NCBI RefSeq assembly: GCF_001270495.1
Contig: NZ_LGUR01000048.1
Location: forward strand, 75,654-139,653
Reading direction: 5' to 3'
DNA: 64,000 nt
Source: Streptomyces viridochromogenes
GTDB lineage: Bacteria; Actinomycetota; Actinomycetes; Streptomycetales; Streptomycetaceae
In this document: positions 9,079 to 17,643 of the stretch, piece by piece
Numbering within the stretch: position 1 is the stretch's first letter
How the letters are laid out: every line of letters starts with the position of its first letter
Position numbers and translations under genes: made by a program
Notes under the pieces: generated by a model
Databases searched by the model: none
What the model saw: the letters and a program-made list of their open reading frames with translations, nothing else
Told to the model about the DNA's origin: nothing

Positions 9079-9133
9079 GCCATGCCGGGAGGAATCCCCG
9101 GAAAGACGTGACGGAGCCCTCACCTCCGCCGAG

Positions 9134-9147
9134 TTGAACGCGTTCAA
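9134..9147. promoter_or_regulatory. Operator-like palindrome TTGAACGCGTTCAA, copy 1
   Basis: A perfect 14-bp palindrome. Its first six bases (TTGAAC) also serve as the -35 element of a candidate promoter whose -10 is TACAGT at 9157-9162, with a 17-nt spacer. A repressor bound here would block RNA polymerase. The form and size fit a TetR-family site; the TetR gene at 11508 is the nearest candidate regulator, but that link is inferred. Confidence 0.7.
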
Positions 9148-9178
9148 GAACGGGTCTACAGTCTCCCCTGTCAGCGTT

Positions 9179-9192
9179 TTGAACGCGTTCAA
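9179..9192. promoter_or_regulatory. Operator-like palindrome TTGAACGCGTTCAA, copy 2
   Basis: An exact second copy of the 14-bp palindrome, 45 bp downstream of the first (about four helical turns). It lies between the candidate transcription start and the ATG at 9208. Two identical sites flanking a start point suggest cooperative or looping repression. Confidence 0.7.
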
Positions 9193-9207
9193 GAAGGGGG
9201 CGGCGTC

Positions 9208-9615
9208 ATGGACCGCACGGTCATCGCCTACGTCATCTACCTGGTCGTCAGCATCGCCCTGACCGTCTGGGTGGCCCGCACACTCAGCCGCAACGGACGG
9301 ATCTTCCTCTCCGACGTGCTGCGCGGGAACGAGAAGCTCGCCGACGCCGTGAACCACCTGCTCGTGGTCGGCTTCTACCTCGTCAACCTCGGGTTCGTCG
9401 CGCTGTATCTGAGCGACGACGGAACCGTCCTCGACACACGCGGGATCTTCGAGGCCCTGTCGACCAAGCTCGGCGTGGTGCTGCTCGTGCTCGGCGTGAT
9501 GCACCTGGGCAACGTCTACGTGCTCAACAAGGTCCGGCGGCGCGGCCTGATGGAGCGCGAGCAGGTACCGCCGGTCGCCCCGCAGGGGTGGGTCACTCCG
9601 TCGGCCGGGGCGTGA
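9208..9615 (+). CDS. Small integral membrane protein, unknown family
   Basis: 135 residues with three hydrophobic segments: about residues 6-25, 50-72 and 88-108 (LGVVLLVLGVMHLGNVYVL). The loop after the first segment holds SRNGRIFLSDVLRGNEKLADAVNHLL. The tail is hydrophilic (RRRGLMEREQVPP). I do not recognise a named function. It sits immediately behind the double-palindrome promoter, and its TGA overlaps the GTG start of the DCC-family gene, so the two form one regulated unit. Confidence 0.75.
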   Translation: MDRTVIAYVIYLVVSIALTVWVARTLSRNGRIFLSDVLRGNEKLADAVNHLLVVGFYLVNLGFVALYLSDDGTVLDTRGIFEALSTKLGVVLLVLGVMHLGNVYVLNKVRRRGLMEREQVPPVAPQGWVTPSAGA

Positions 9616-10235
9616 GCGTGCCCGGCACGGCGGCCGAGGGGGCGAGCGGTGTGACAGGCGAAGTGGCGGGCGGCGTGGCTGCCGAAGCGGCGCGCGGCGT
9701 GGCTGCCGAAGCGGCGGCCGGCGTGCCGGTCCGAGGGCTCACGGTTCTCTATGACGCCCAGTGCTCGCTGTGCACCTTCCTGCGCGACTGGCTCGTGAAG
9801 CAGCCGCAGCTGGTGCCACTGGAGATGACGCCGGCCGGGTCCGACGAGGCCCGGCGGCGCTTCCCCGGCCTGGACCACGGGGCCACCCTCGACGAGATCA
9901 CCGTCGTCGGTGACGCGGGACAGGTCTACCGGGGCGGCGCCGCCTGGATCGTCACGCTGTGGGCGCTGCGCGAGCACCGGGGACTCGCGCATCGCCTCAG
10001 CACCCCGGCCGGGGCACGGCTCGCCAAGGGGGCCGTGCTCGCCGCCGCCAAGTGGCGCGGGGCGCAGTGGAGCGGGGCGCGACAGGGCGGGGCGCAGGGC
10101 GGCGGCGCGCACTGGGGTGGTGCGCAGTGGGGCGGGCGGGCCTACCGGCGCGGGGACGGGTGGTCGTACGACCCGAGTTGGGGCTGGTCGTACAACCCGC
10201 CGGGCTGCGAGAGCGGTTCCTGCGCCACGCGGTGA
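9612..10235 (+). CDS. DCC-family (DUF393) thiol-disulfide oxidoreductase-like protein
   Basis: 207 residues from the GTG at 9612, which overlaps the preceding stop (GTGA); a second in-frame GTG lies at 9618. After an Ala-rich leader made partly of two 8-residue repeats (GVAAEAAR/GVAAEAAA, 9670-9717), the sequence reads TVLYDAQCSLCTFLRDWL. YDxxCxxC is the signature of the DCC/DUF393 thioredoxin-like family. The C-terminal ~60 residues are unusual: Gly/Trp/Gln-rich with repeated GGAQWGG-like units, then WSYDPSWGWSYNPPG and a terminal CESGSC. The redox partner is unknown; the small membrane protein encoded upstream is the obvious candidate. Confidence 0.75.
   Translation: MSVPGTAAEGASGVTGEVAGGVAAEAARGVAAEAAAGVPVRGLTVLYDAQCSLCTFLRDWLVKQPQLVPLEMTPAGSDEARRRFPGLDHGATLDEITVVGDAGQVYRGGAAWIVTLWALREHRGLAHRLSTPAGARLAKGAVLAAAKWRGAQWSGARQGGAQGGGAHWGGAQWGGRAYRRGDGWSYDPSWGWSYNPPGCESGSCATR
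9670..9717. repeat. Tandem 24-bp repeat, two copies, in the DCC-family gene
   Basis: Two adjacent 24-bp units differing only at the last base encode GVAAEAAR and GVAAEAAA. The reading frame is kept, so copy number could vary without disrupting the protein. Confidence 0.75.
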
Positions 10236-10441
10236 GGTGGTGTCGGCGGCCCGTTCAGGGCGACCAATTCGCCCTGAACGGCTCACTTTCGGACCTTGTT
10301 TTGGCATGCACCCTTCCAAAACGGTGCTCGGCTTGGCACGCTGCCTCCCGGTTCTCCACTCCGCACTCGCATCGGCTGTCCGTCGCCTGCCGGGCGGCGC
10401 CCGTCTGGTCGCCCGGTCCCCCCATCGCAGAAGGAGTACGC

Positions 10442-11470
10442 GTGAGAGGCATACCCCGCGTCACCCGCATACCCCGCCCCCTCCTCGGCGCCCTGGTCGG
10501 CGTCACCGCGCTGCTCACCGCAGGCGCCCTCGCCACACCCGCGGGCGCCACGCCGAGGCCCGACACCTCGACCGGCGTCAGCTCGGTTCCGGCCGACGCG
10601 CAGCGGCAGGCCCGTGAGTTCTGGACACCGGAACGGATGCGCGCGGCGACGCCGCTCGACCTGGTGACCGTCGACGGCCACTACGACGGCGGTTCGGCAC
10701 CCCTCAAGGGCACCGCGACCAAGGTCGCGCCCAGCGCCCCGGCAGCCGGGGCGGTCGGCAAGGCCGTGTCCGACATCGGCCTGCTGGCCTTCCCGAACAG
10801 CGGCGGTCAATGGACCGGCGGCGGTTCGGTCGTGTCCACGGCGGGCCGGGTGTTCTTCAGCTACCAGGGGCGTACGGCGTCCTGTTCCGGCAACGCCGTC
10901 ACCAGCGCCAACAAGAGCACCGTCATCACGGCGGGCCACTGTGTGAAGCTGGAGGGCGCCTGGCACACCGACTGGGTCTTCGTGCCCGGCTACCACGACG
11001 GACAGGCCCCCTACGGCCGCTGGACCGCGTCGAAGACTCTGTCCACCCCGCAGTGGACGGCGAGCGAGGACATTAACTACGACGTCGGCGCGGCGGTCGT
11101 CGCCCCGCTGGACGGCAAGCTGCTGACGGACGTCGTCGGCGGGCAGGGGCTGGCCTTCAACACCGGGTACAACCTGCGCATGTACTCCTTCGGCTTCCCG
11201 GCCGCCGCCCCGTACGACGGCGAGAAGTTCATCTACTGCAGCGGCACCACCAACCGGGACTTCCTGCTCTCCGACGACCACGGCATGAACTGCAACATGA
11301 CCGGCGGCGCCAGCGGCGGCCCCTGGTTCACGCAGTTCGACGAGTCCACGGGCAGGGGCCTGCTGTCCTCGGTGAACAGCTTCAAGTACAACTTCCTGCC
11401 GAACCGGATGTACGGCCCCTACTTCGGCGCCGACGCCCAGAACCTGTACCAGACGGCACAGGCCTCCTGA
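10442..11470 (+). CDS. Secreted trypsin-like serine protease (S1 family)
   Basis: 342 residues from the GTG at 10442, chosen because AGAAGGAG lies just upstream and a signal peptide begins here (basic start, LLGALVGVTALLTAGALA, cleavage near AGA). The chymotrypsin-fold triad is visible: His in VITAGHC, Asp in NYDVGAAVV and Ser in MTGGASGGPW. The Cys residues are placed for disulfides (ASCSGN/GHC and YCSG/MNCN). A propeptide-like region of ~85 residues precedes the catalytic domain. Substrate unknown; it is similar in form to Streptomyces extracellular V8/trypsin-like peptidases. The 206-nt gap upstream is AT-richer near 10290-10330 and may hold the promoter. Confidence 0.85.
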   Translation: MRGIPRVTRIPRPLLGALVGVTALLTAGALATPAGATPRPDTSTGVSSVPADAQRQAREFWTPERMRAATPLDLVTVDGHYDGGSAPLKGTATKVAPSAPAAGAVGKAVSDIGLLAFPNSGGQWTGGGSVVSTAGRVFFSYQGRTASCSGNAVTSANKSTVITAGHCVKLEGAWHTDWVFVPGYHDGQAPYGRWTASKTLSTPQWTASEDINYDVGAAVVAPLDGKLLTDVVGGQGLAFNTGYNLRMYSFGFPAAAPYDGEKFIYCSGTTNRDFLLSDDHGMNCNMTGGASGGPWFTQFDESTGRGLLSSVNSFKYNFLPNRMYGPYFGADAQNLYQTAQAS

Positions 11471-11507
11471 CGGTCGGCCGAAACACCACTCGTTAGGCTC
11501 TCGTTCC

Positions 11508-12281
11508 GTGCCCTCGAAGAACGACAGCCCTGAACAGGGCGATGCGCCCAGCAAGTCCGAGCAGACCCGCGCGCTGATCCTGGAGACCGCCATGCGGCTC
11601 TTCCAGGAGCGCGGCTACGACAAGACGACGATGCGGGCGATCGCCCAGGAGGCCGGTGTCTCCGTCGGAAACGCGTACTACTACTTCGAGGGCAAGGAAC
11701 ACCTGATCCAGGGCTTCTACGACCGGATCGCCACCGAGCACAAGGTGGCGATCCGGGACGTCCTGGCCCGGGAGACCGACCTGGAGGCGCGGCTCGCGGG
11801 AGTCCTGAAGGTGTGGCTGGACATCGCGACGCCGTACCACGAGTTCGCCGTGCAGTTCTTCAAGAACGCCGCCGATCCCGACAGCCCGCTCAGCCCCTTC
11901 TCCGCCGAGTCGGAGCACGCGCGCGTGGAGGCCATCAGCATCCATCGGCAGGTGCTGGCGGGGGCGACGAAGACCAAGGTGCCCGAGGAACTCCGGGACG
12001 TCCTGCCCGAGCTGATGTGGCTCTCCCAGATGGGGCTCGTCCTGTACTGGATCTTCGACCGTACCGAGGGGCGCGAGCGCAGCTACCGGCTCGCCGAGCG
12101 GGGCGCCCGGCTGACCGCGCGGGGCGTCTCGCTGGCCCGGTTCCGGGTGCTACGGCCGCTGGTGCGCGAGGTGCACGAGCTGTTCACGGACTTCCTGCCC
12201 GGGATGACGAACGCGATCCCGGATCCGGCGAAGGGGAAGACGAGCGGCAAGGGGGCGCCCGCCGAGGACGAGCGCCCCTGA
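11508..12281 (+). CDS. TetR family transcriptional regulator
   Basis: 257 residues from a GTG start. The N-terminal DNA-binding domain is typical: TRALILETAMRLFQERGYD, TTMRAIAQEAGVSVGNAYYYF and GKEHLIQGFYDRI. The remaining ~190 residues form the helical ligand-binding domain and end in a Lys/Gly/Glu-rich tail. The nearest palindromes of TetR-site type are the two TTGAACGCGTTCAA copies at 9134 and 9179. It is convergent with the MMPL gene, 18 nt apart, so it is not an obvious divergent regulator of that transporter. Confidence 0.88.
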   Translation: MPSKNDSPEQGDAPSKSEQTRALILETAMRLFQERGYDKTTMRAIAQEAGVSVGNAYYYFEGKEHLIQGFYDRIATEHKVAIRDVLARETDLEARLAGVLKVWLDIATPYHEFAVQFFKNAADPDSPLSPFSAESEHARVEAISIHRQVLAGATKTKVPEELRDVLPELMWLSQMGLVLYWIFDRTEGRERSYRLAERGARLTARGVSLARFRVLRPLVREVHELFTDFLPGMTNAIPDPAKGKTSGKGAPAEDERP

Positions 12282-12299
12282 AACCGCCTCTGGCGACTT

Positions 12300-14735
12300 T
12301 CAGTTGACGGCGTCCACCTCGCCCTCGGCCAGCTCCACGTCGTACACGAGCGGCCCCTCCGTCACGACCACCTGACCGGCCCGGGACCCGTACGACGCGG
12401 CGGTCACCGCCAGCAGATACGTCCCCGGCGCCGGCACCGAGACGATGTACGAGCCGTCGGCCAGGGAGGTCACCTGGTCGAGCCGGCGCCCGCCGTTCGT
12501 CAGCAGCGTCACCGCCGCACCGTCGACCGGCTCGCCGTCGGCGGTGCGGACGAACCCGTGGACGACCGAGGCCCGGCCCGCCACGACCGGCTCCTCCTCG
12601 GCCACCGCCGGCTCCTCCCTTGGCTCCACCGCGAGATGCGGCACCCGCTTCTCCAGCCAGTCCGGCAGCCACCAGTTCGACCTGCCGAGCATGTGCATCG
12701 CGGCCGGCACCAGTGCCGTACGCAGGATGAACGCGTCCAGGGCGACGGCGGCCGCTAGGCCGATGCCCGCCATCGCGCCCTCCATGTCGCCGCTCAGCAC
12801 GAACGCGCTGAACACGCAGATCATGATCAGGGCGGCGGAGTTGATGACCCGGCTGGTCTCCGCGAGGCCGACGCGCACCGCGCGCGCGTTGTCCTTCGTG
12901 TGCACCCACTCCTCGTGCATCCGGCTCACCAGGAACACCTGGTAGTCCATGGAGAGGCCGAACAGCAGGGACAGCATGATGACCGGCAGGAACGACGTGA
13001 TCGGCCCCTCCTTGCCGATGCCGAGGAGCTCGGTGCCCCAGCCCCACTGGAAGATCGCCACCAGTACACCGAAGGAGGCGGCCGCCGCGATGAGGTTCAT
13101 CAGGGCCGCCGTCAGCGGGACCACCAGCGAGCGGAAGGCCACCAGCAGGAGCAGGAAGCCGAGCGCGGTGATCGTCGCGACGAAGTACGGCAGGCGTTCG
13201 CCGGTCACCGACGCGAAGTCCTTGAAGACCGCTGTCACGCCGCCGACATGGGCTTCGGCACCCGACCGCGGGATCACGTCGTCGCGCAGGCGGTCGATCA
13301 GCTGGTCCGTCTGCTCGGACTGGGGCGAGGTGTCCGGGACGACCTGGATGACCGTGACGCCGTTCGCGGGCGGTGCGGCGGCCACCTGGGCGACGCCCTC
13401 CGCCGACCGGATGCCGTCGACCAGACCGGCCGGGGCGGCGCCCTCCACGACCACCTGGAGCGGGCCGTTGACGCCGGGCCCGAAGCCCTCCGCGAGCAGG
13501 TCGTAGGCCTGCCGGGTGGTGGTGGACGCCTGGTGGTTGCCCTGGTCGGTGGCGCCGAGACGGAGCGACAGCACGGGGATCGCGAGGGCCGCCATGACCA
13601 CGAGGGCCAGCGCCGCGATCGGACGCGGGCGCCGTTGGACGTACGTCGACCAGCGCGCGGCGAGTCCGCTCGCCTCCGCCGGTTCCGGTCCCGCCGCCAC
13701 GAGCCGGCGTCGCTGCCGGCGGCTGAGCACCCGCATGCCGAGCAGGCCGAGGAGGGCCGGCAGCAGGGTGACCGCGGCCAGCACGCTCAGGACGACCGTG
13801 AGCGAGGTCGCGACGACCACGCCGTCCAGGAACCGCATGTTCATCACCAGCATTCCGGCGAGCGCGATGCACACCGTGCCACCCGCGAACAGCACCGCGC
13901 GGCCCGAGGTGTTGAGGGCGGTCACGGCCGCCTCCTCGGGCTTCATCCCGCGCAGGATGCCGCGTCGGTGCCGGGTCACGATGAACAGGGCGTAGTCGAT
14001 GCCGACGCCGAGGCCGATCAACGAGCCGAGCAGCGGGGCCACTTCGGGCACGTCCGTGACATGGCTCATCAGCATCGTGGCGATCATGCCAGTGCCGACG
14101 CCCGCGACCGCCACGACGATCGGCAGCAGCATCGCGAAGAGCGAGCCGAAGGCCAGGAACAGCACGACCGCCGCCGCGAGGATGCCGACCGCCTCCGCCG
14201 TGCCCTGCGGCGGCTCCTGGGTGCGGGCGATGGCCTGGCCGCCCAGCTCCACCTGGAGTCCGTCGCGTTCGGCGGCCTGCGCCGTGTCGACGACGTCCTC
14301 GATCAGCTCCATGGGGACGGCGTTCGCCTGCTCGGTGAAGGTGATCTGGGCGTACGCGATCCGCCCGTCCTTGCTGATCTGCGCGGCTCCCCGGGCCGCG
14401 TACGGGTCGGCGACCTCACCGACCCCCTTCATGCGCCCGATCTCCTCCAGCGCGGGCTCGATCCGGGACCGTACGGAGTCGTCCCGTACGGATGCCCCTT
14501 CGTCCCCGTCCACCTTCCACACCACCGTGTCGGTGTCGCCGGCGCGCTCCGGGAACGCCTTCTCCATCAGGTCGTACGCGGTCGCGGAGTCCGTGTCCGG
14601 AAGGGAGAAGACGTTCGCGTAGTTCGTGCCCGCGGCCGAACTCGCCGCGCCCAGGCCGAACAGCGCCCCCACCCACAGCAACAGGACCACCAGCCGGTGC
14701 CGATAGCACCACCGTGCCAATGTCGCCACGCTCAA
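12300..14735 (-). CDS. MMPL/RND-family transporter with C-terminal carboxypeptidase-regulatory-like domain
   Basis: 811 residues. It has the actinobacterial MMPL layout: a transmembrane helix at the N-terminus (LVVLLLWVGALFGLG), an extracellular porter domain, a five-to-six-helix bundle with LIGLGVGIDYALFIVTRHR, a second porter domain, and a second bundle with LFGLSMDYQVFLVSRMHEEW. GxxxDY is the proton-relay signature. The family exports lipids, siderophores or drugs using proton motive force. Unusually, the last ~75 residues (from about 735: VVHGFVRTADGEPVDGAAV, then TSLADGSYIVSVPAPGTYLL) form a beta-sandwich of carboxypeptidase-regulatory/SpaA type. It is divergent from the two-component system by 149 nt. 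Confidence 0.9.
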   Translation of the reverse strand: MSVATLARWCYRHRLVVLLLWVGALFGLGAASSAAGTNYANVFSLPDTDSATAYDLMEKAFPERAGDTDTVVWKVDGDEGASVRDDSVRSRIEPALEEIGRMKGVGEVADPYAARGAAQISKDGRIAYAQITFTEQANAVPMELIEDVVDTAQAAERDGLQVELGGQAIARTQEPPQGTAEAVGILAAAVVLFLAFGSLFAMLLPIVVAVAGVGTGMIATMLMSHVTDVPEVAPLLGSLIGLGVGIDYALFIVTRHRRGILRGMKPEEAAVTALNTSGRAVLFAGGTVCIALAGMLVMNMRFLDGVVVATSLTVVLSVLAAVTLLPALLGLLGMRVLSRRQRRRLVAAGPEPAEASGLAARWSTYVQRRPRPIAALALVVMAALAIPVLSLRLGATDQGNHQASTTTRQAYDLLAEGFGPGVNGPLQVVVEGAAPAGLVDGIRSAEGVAQVAAAPPANGVTVIQVVPDTSPQSEQTDQLIDRLRDDVIPRSGAEAHVGGVTAVFKDFASVTGERLPYFVATITALGFLLLLVAFRSLVVPLTAALMNLIAAAASFGVLVAIFQWGWGTELLGIGKEGPITSFLPVIMLSLLFGLSMDYQVFLVSRMHEEWVHTKDNARAVRVGLAETSRVINSAALIMICVFSAFVLSGDMEGAMAGIGLAAAVALDAFILRTALVPAAMHMLGRSNWWLPDWLEKRVPHLAVEPREEPAVAEEEPVVAGRASVVHGFVRTADGEPVDGAAVTLLTNGGRRLDQVTSLADGSYIVSVPAPGTYLLAVTAASYGSRAGQVVVTEGPLVYDVELAEGEVDAVN

Positions 14736-14884
14736 CGCTCCTTATTCGGTTCGGTCGGTCCCCCAGGTCCTGGGCAACAGGATTGACGGCGGCACGCGCG
14801 CGTGGCAGTCGACGGCCATGACTCTCAAGGAACTCCAAAGGGCGAACCCGCCCGACTGTCAGTGGCCCCGCCGATACTGGGGGC

Positions 14885-15610
14885 ATGACGACGGGTTCTG
14901 GCACCGTGCTGGTCGTGGAGGACGAGGAGAGCATCGCCGACGTCCTCGCCATCGCCCTGCGCTACCACCGGTTCGAGGTCCTGATCGCGGGCACGGTCCG
15001 CGAGGCGCTCACCCTCGCCGAGCGCACGCGCCCCGACGTGGCGCTGCTCGACGTCATGCTCCCGGACGGGGACGGCCGCGCCCTCGGGCATGAACTGCGC
15101 GAGCGCCGCCCGGACTTGGCGCTCGTCTTCCTCACCGCGCGCGACTCGCCCGCCGAGATCGTCGGCGCCCTCGGCTTCGGCGACGACTACATCACCAAGC
15201 CGTTCAACATCGACGAGGTCGTCGCCCGCATCACAGCGGTGCTGCGCCGCACCCTCCCCCACGCCCGAACCGGCTCGCGCGGGGGGACCCCCATGGCCGA
15301 TGTCCTCCCCCAGCGGCCACCCCTGCGGTACGGCGACCTGGAGCTGGACGAGACGACGTACTCGGTGCGCCGCGCGGGCCACACCGTCGAACTCACCCCC
15401 ACCGAGTACGCCCTGCTGCGCTTCCTGGTGCGCAACGGCGGCCGGATCGTCCCCAAGGAGCAACTCCTGCGCCACGTCTGGCAGTACGAGCACACGCCGC
15501 CCGAGTCGACCGTCGTGGAGACCTACATCAGCTATCTGCGACGCAAGCTGGACACCCTGGGGCCGCCGGTCATCACCACGCGGCGTGGCGTCGGATACGG
15601 GCTGGCATGA
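14885..15610 (+). CDS. OmpR/PhoB-family response regulator
   Basis: 241 residues. The N-terminal receiver domain has the acidic pair (VVEDEES), the phospho-acceptor Asp in VALLDVMLPDGDG and the Lys in YITKPFN. The C-terminal winged helix (TVELTPTEYALLRFLVRNGG to ETYISYLRRKLD, then TRRGVGYGL) is the DNA-binding domain. A ~25-residue linker separates them. The gene overlaps the histidine kinase start by 4 nt (ATGA). The MMPL exporter transcribed away from it is a plausible target. Confidence 0.93.
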   Translation: MTTGSGTVLVVEDEESIADVLAIALRYHRFEVLIAGTVREALTLAERTRPDVALLDVMLPDGDGRALGHELRERRPDLALVFLTARDSPAEIVGALGFGDDYITKPFNIDEVVARITAVLRRTLPHARTGSRGGTPMADVLPQRPPLRYGDLELDETTYSVRRAGHTVELTPTEYALLRFLVRNGGRIVPKEQLLRHVWQYEHTPPESTVVETYISYLRRKLDTLGPPVITTRRGVGYGLA

Positions 15611-17067
15611 AGGTTCCCAGGATCTTCGGCGCCTGCCCCCGGCGCGGCGTCCACTCGCTGCGCGGCAAGCTGACGCTGGCGAACGTGGCACTGCTGGCCG
15701 TCGGCATCGTCGTCGCGACCGCCGTCAGCCTGATGACGGCGCGGTTCTATCTGCTCGACAAGGTGGACACCGAGCTGAAGAGCGCGCGGACCACGCTGGG
15801 GAACGCCGGGTTCACCCTCCGGCAGATCGAGTCGCTGAGCGAACTGGGCATCGCGCTGGACAGGTTCACCGGCGACGACGCCACGGACACGGATCCGCTG
15901 CCGAGCCCGACGATGGTGTACGTCGCGGTCGACTCCGCGGGAAAGCCGGTGGCCCTGGGCCCGCTGAAGCCGACACCCCGCCAGCACGCGCTCGCCGCCG
16001 CCGCGAAGGACCCGGTCGCCCTCGCCGACGACGAGGACCCTCGGGACGTACGGGTCGAGGGCGACCGCTACCGCATGGCCGGCGCGCGGCTGTCGGACGG
16101 CACCGTCGTGCTGATCGGCATGTCGACGGAGGGCCTGCACGAGGGCATGGGCAAGGCGCTCAAGATGGACCTGGCCGTCGGCACCGTACTGCTGGCGCTG
16201 CTCGCCTGTCTGACCATGATCGGTGTGCTGCGCTGGATGCGGCCGCTGGAGGACATGGTGGAGACCTCGTCGGCCATCGCCGAGGGCGATCTGACCCGGC
16301 GGATCCCCTCCAGCCGCGACTCGACCCTGGAGGTGGAACAGCTCCGGGTCGCCCTCAACTCCATGCTCCACCAGGTGGAGTCGGCGTACCGCACGCGCGA
16401 GCGCAGCACGGCCCAGCTGCGCCGCTTCGTCGGCGACGCCTCGCACGAGCTGCGCACCCCGCTGTCCGCGATACGCGGGTACCTCCAGCTGTACGACAAG
16501 GGGATGCTGCCGGAACCGGCCGAGCGCAAGCGGGTCTGGGACCGGATGAACGGCGAGGTCGACCGCATGGGGCGCCTCGTCGACGAGCTGCTCACCCTCG
16601 CCCGTCTCGACCAGCGGCCCGAACTGCGCTTCCGCAACGTCGACCTGAGCCGCCTGGTGCGCGAGGCCGCCGAGGACCTGCGGGTGCAGCAGCCGGAACG
16701 GCCGATCACGGTCGGCGCCGAAGGCGCGCTGCTGGTGCACGCCGACGAGTCGGGGCTGCGCCAGGTGCTGGGCAACCTGCTGAGCAACGTCCGCACCCAC
16801 ACACCCGCCGATGTGCCGGTGCGGCTGGGGGTGGAGCGGGCGGACGGGGTCGTGCGGCTGTGGGTCGAGGACAAGGGGCCGGGGCTGTGCGAGGAGGACG
16901 CGGCGCGCGTCTTCGACCGGTTCTTCCGGGCCGGCGGCGGCGCCGGCAGCGGGCTGGGGATGGCGATCGTGCAGGGGGTGGTGGAGGCGCACGGCGGGGA
17001 GGTCGCGGTGCGGACGGCGCCGGGTGAGGGGCTGGCGGTGACGGTGACGCTGCCGCCGTCACGGTGA
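15607..17067 (+). CDS. Membrane sensor histidine kinase
   Basis: 486 residues, translationally coupled to the response regulator. A transmembrane helix at about 20-42 and a second at about 190-210 bracket a ~145-residue extracytoplasmic sensor domain. A HAMP linker follows (EDMVETSSAIAEGDLTRRIP). The dimerisation domain has the phospho-acceptor His in DASHELRTPLSAIRGYLQL. The ATPase domain shows LGNLLSNVRTHTP (N box), WVEDKGPGL (G1) and GSGLGMAIVQGVVEAHGG (G2). The signal is unknown. Confidence 0.93.
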   Translation: MKVPRIFGACPRRGVHSLRGKLTLANVALLAVGIVVATAVSLMTARFYLLDKVDTELKSARTTLGNAGFTLRQIESLSELGIALDRFTGDDATDTDPLPSPTMVYVAVDSAGKPVALGPLKPTPRQHALAAAAKDPVALADDEDPRDVRVEGDRYRMAGARLSDGTVVLIGMSTEGLHEGMGKALKMDLAVGTVLLALLACLTMIGVLRWMRPLEDMVETSSAIAEGDLTRRIPSSRDSTLEVEQLRVALNSMLHQVESAYRTRERSTAQLRRFVGDASHELRTPLSAIRGYLQLYDKGMLPEPAERKRVWDRMNGEVDRMGRLVDELLTLARLDQRPELRFRNVDLSRLVREAAEDLRVQQPERPITVGAEGALLVHADESGLRQVLGNLLSNVRTHTPADVPVRLGVERADGVVRLWVEDKGPGLCEEDAARVFDRFFRAGGGAGSGLGMAIVQGVVEAHGGEVAVRTAPGEGLAVTVTLPPSR

Positions 17068-17139
17068 CGCTGCGGACGGGGGCCGCGAGTAGGGGCCTAC
17101 GAGTGGGTCGCCTTCACGGCCGTAAAGCCTTGCCGGCTC

Positions 17140-17547
17140 TCATGGGTTGGCGTCGGCGAGGATCAGTGCCCAGACCGTCTTCCCGTGTCGCCCCCGGCCC
17201 CACACACCCCACGCCGCGGCCACGTTCTCCACCAGGTGCAGGCCACGCCCGGTCTCCTCCCACTCCCCCACCACACGTGAACGCGGTTCCAGCCGGCCCT
17301 CGTCCGACACCTCGATCAGGCAGGAGCCGTCGGCCAGCGCTGTCACGCCGACCTCGAACTCGCGCTCCAACAGGGGGCCGTGGCGTACGACGTTGGTGGC
17401 CAGCTCGGAGACGAGCAGCACCGCGTCCTCAAGTGCCGGATCCCGTGGCCCGTGCCCCCAGTCGGTCAGATGGTCCCGGACCCGGCGCCGGGCGAGACCG
17501 ACCGACGCAGGATGCCGGGGCAGCCGGAAGGCGTTGCGTCTCAACAC
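17140..17547 (-). CDS. RsbW/SpoIIAB-like ATP-binding protein
   Basis: 135 residues. It is a stand-alone GHKL ATPase domain: LLVSELATNVVRHG (N box), LIEVSDEGRLEPR (G1), GRGLHLVENVAAAWGV (G2) and GKTVWALI at the end. Such proteins in Streptomyces are numerous and act as anti-sigma-factor kinases or orphan regulators in partner-switching networks. No anti-anti-sigma or sigma gene of that type is adjacent, so the partner is unknown. The start is GTG (17547) or the TTG next to it. Confidence 0.85.
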   Translation of the reverse strand: MLRRNAFRLPRHPASVGLARRRVRDHLTDWGHGPRDPALEDAVLLVSELATNVVRHGPLLEREFEVGVTALADGSCLIEVSDEGRLEPRSRVVGEWEETGRGLHLVENVAAAWGVWGRGRHGKTVWALILADANP

Positions 17548-17643
17548 GTTTGCTCCTCACCCCGCGCACACCTCCGTCACATGGTGCAGCGCCGAGTGGT
17601 CCCCTTGCATCACCAGGGGAATTGCCAACGTGGCGAGATCGCG

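Noticed and set aside
12900..14786. 628-codon open frame antisense to the MMPL gene
   Set aside because: His/Asp/Arg-rich shadow; the MMPL frame has clear helices and motifs, and third-position GC supports it.
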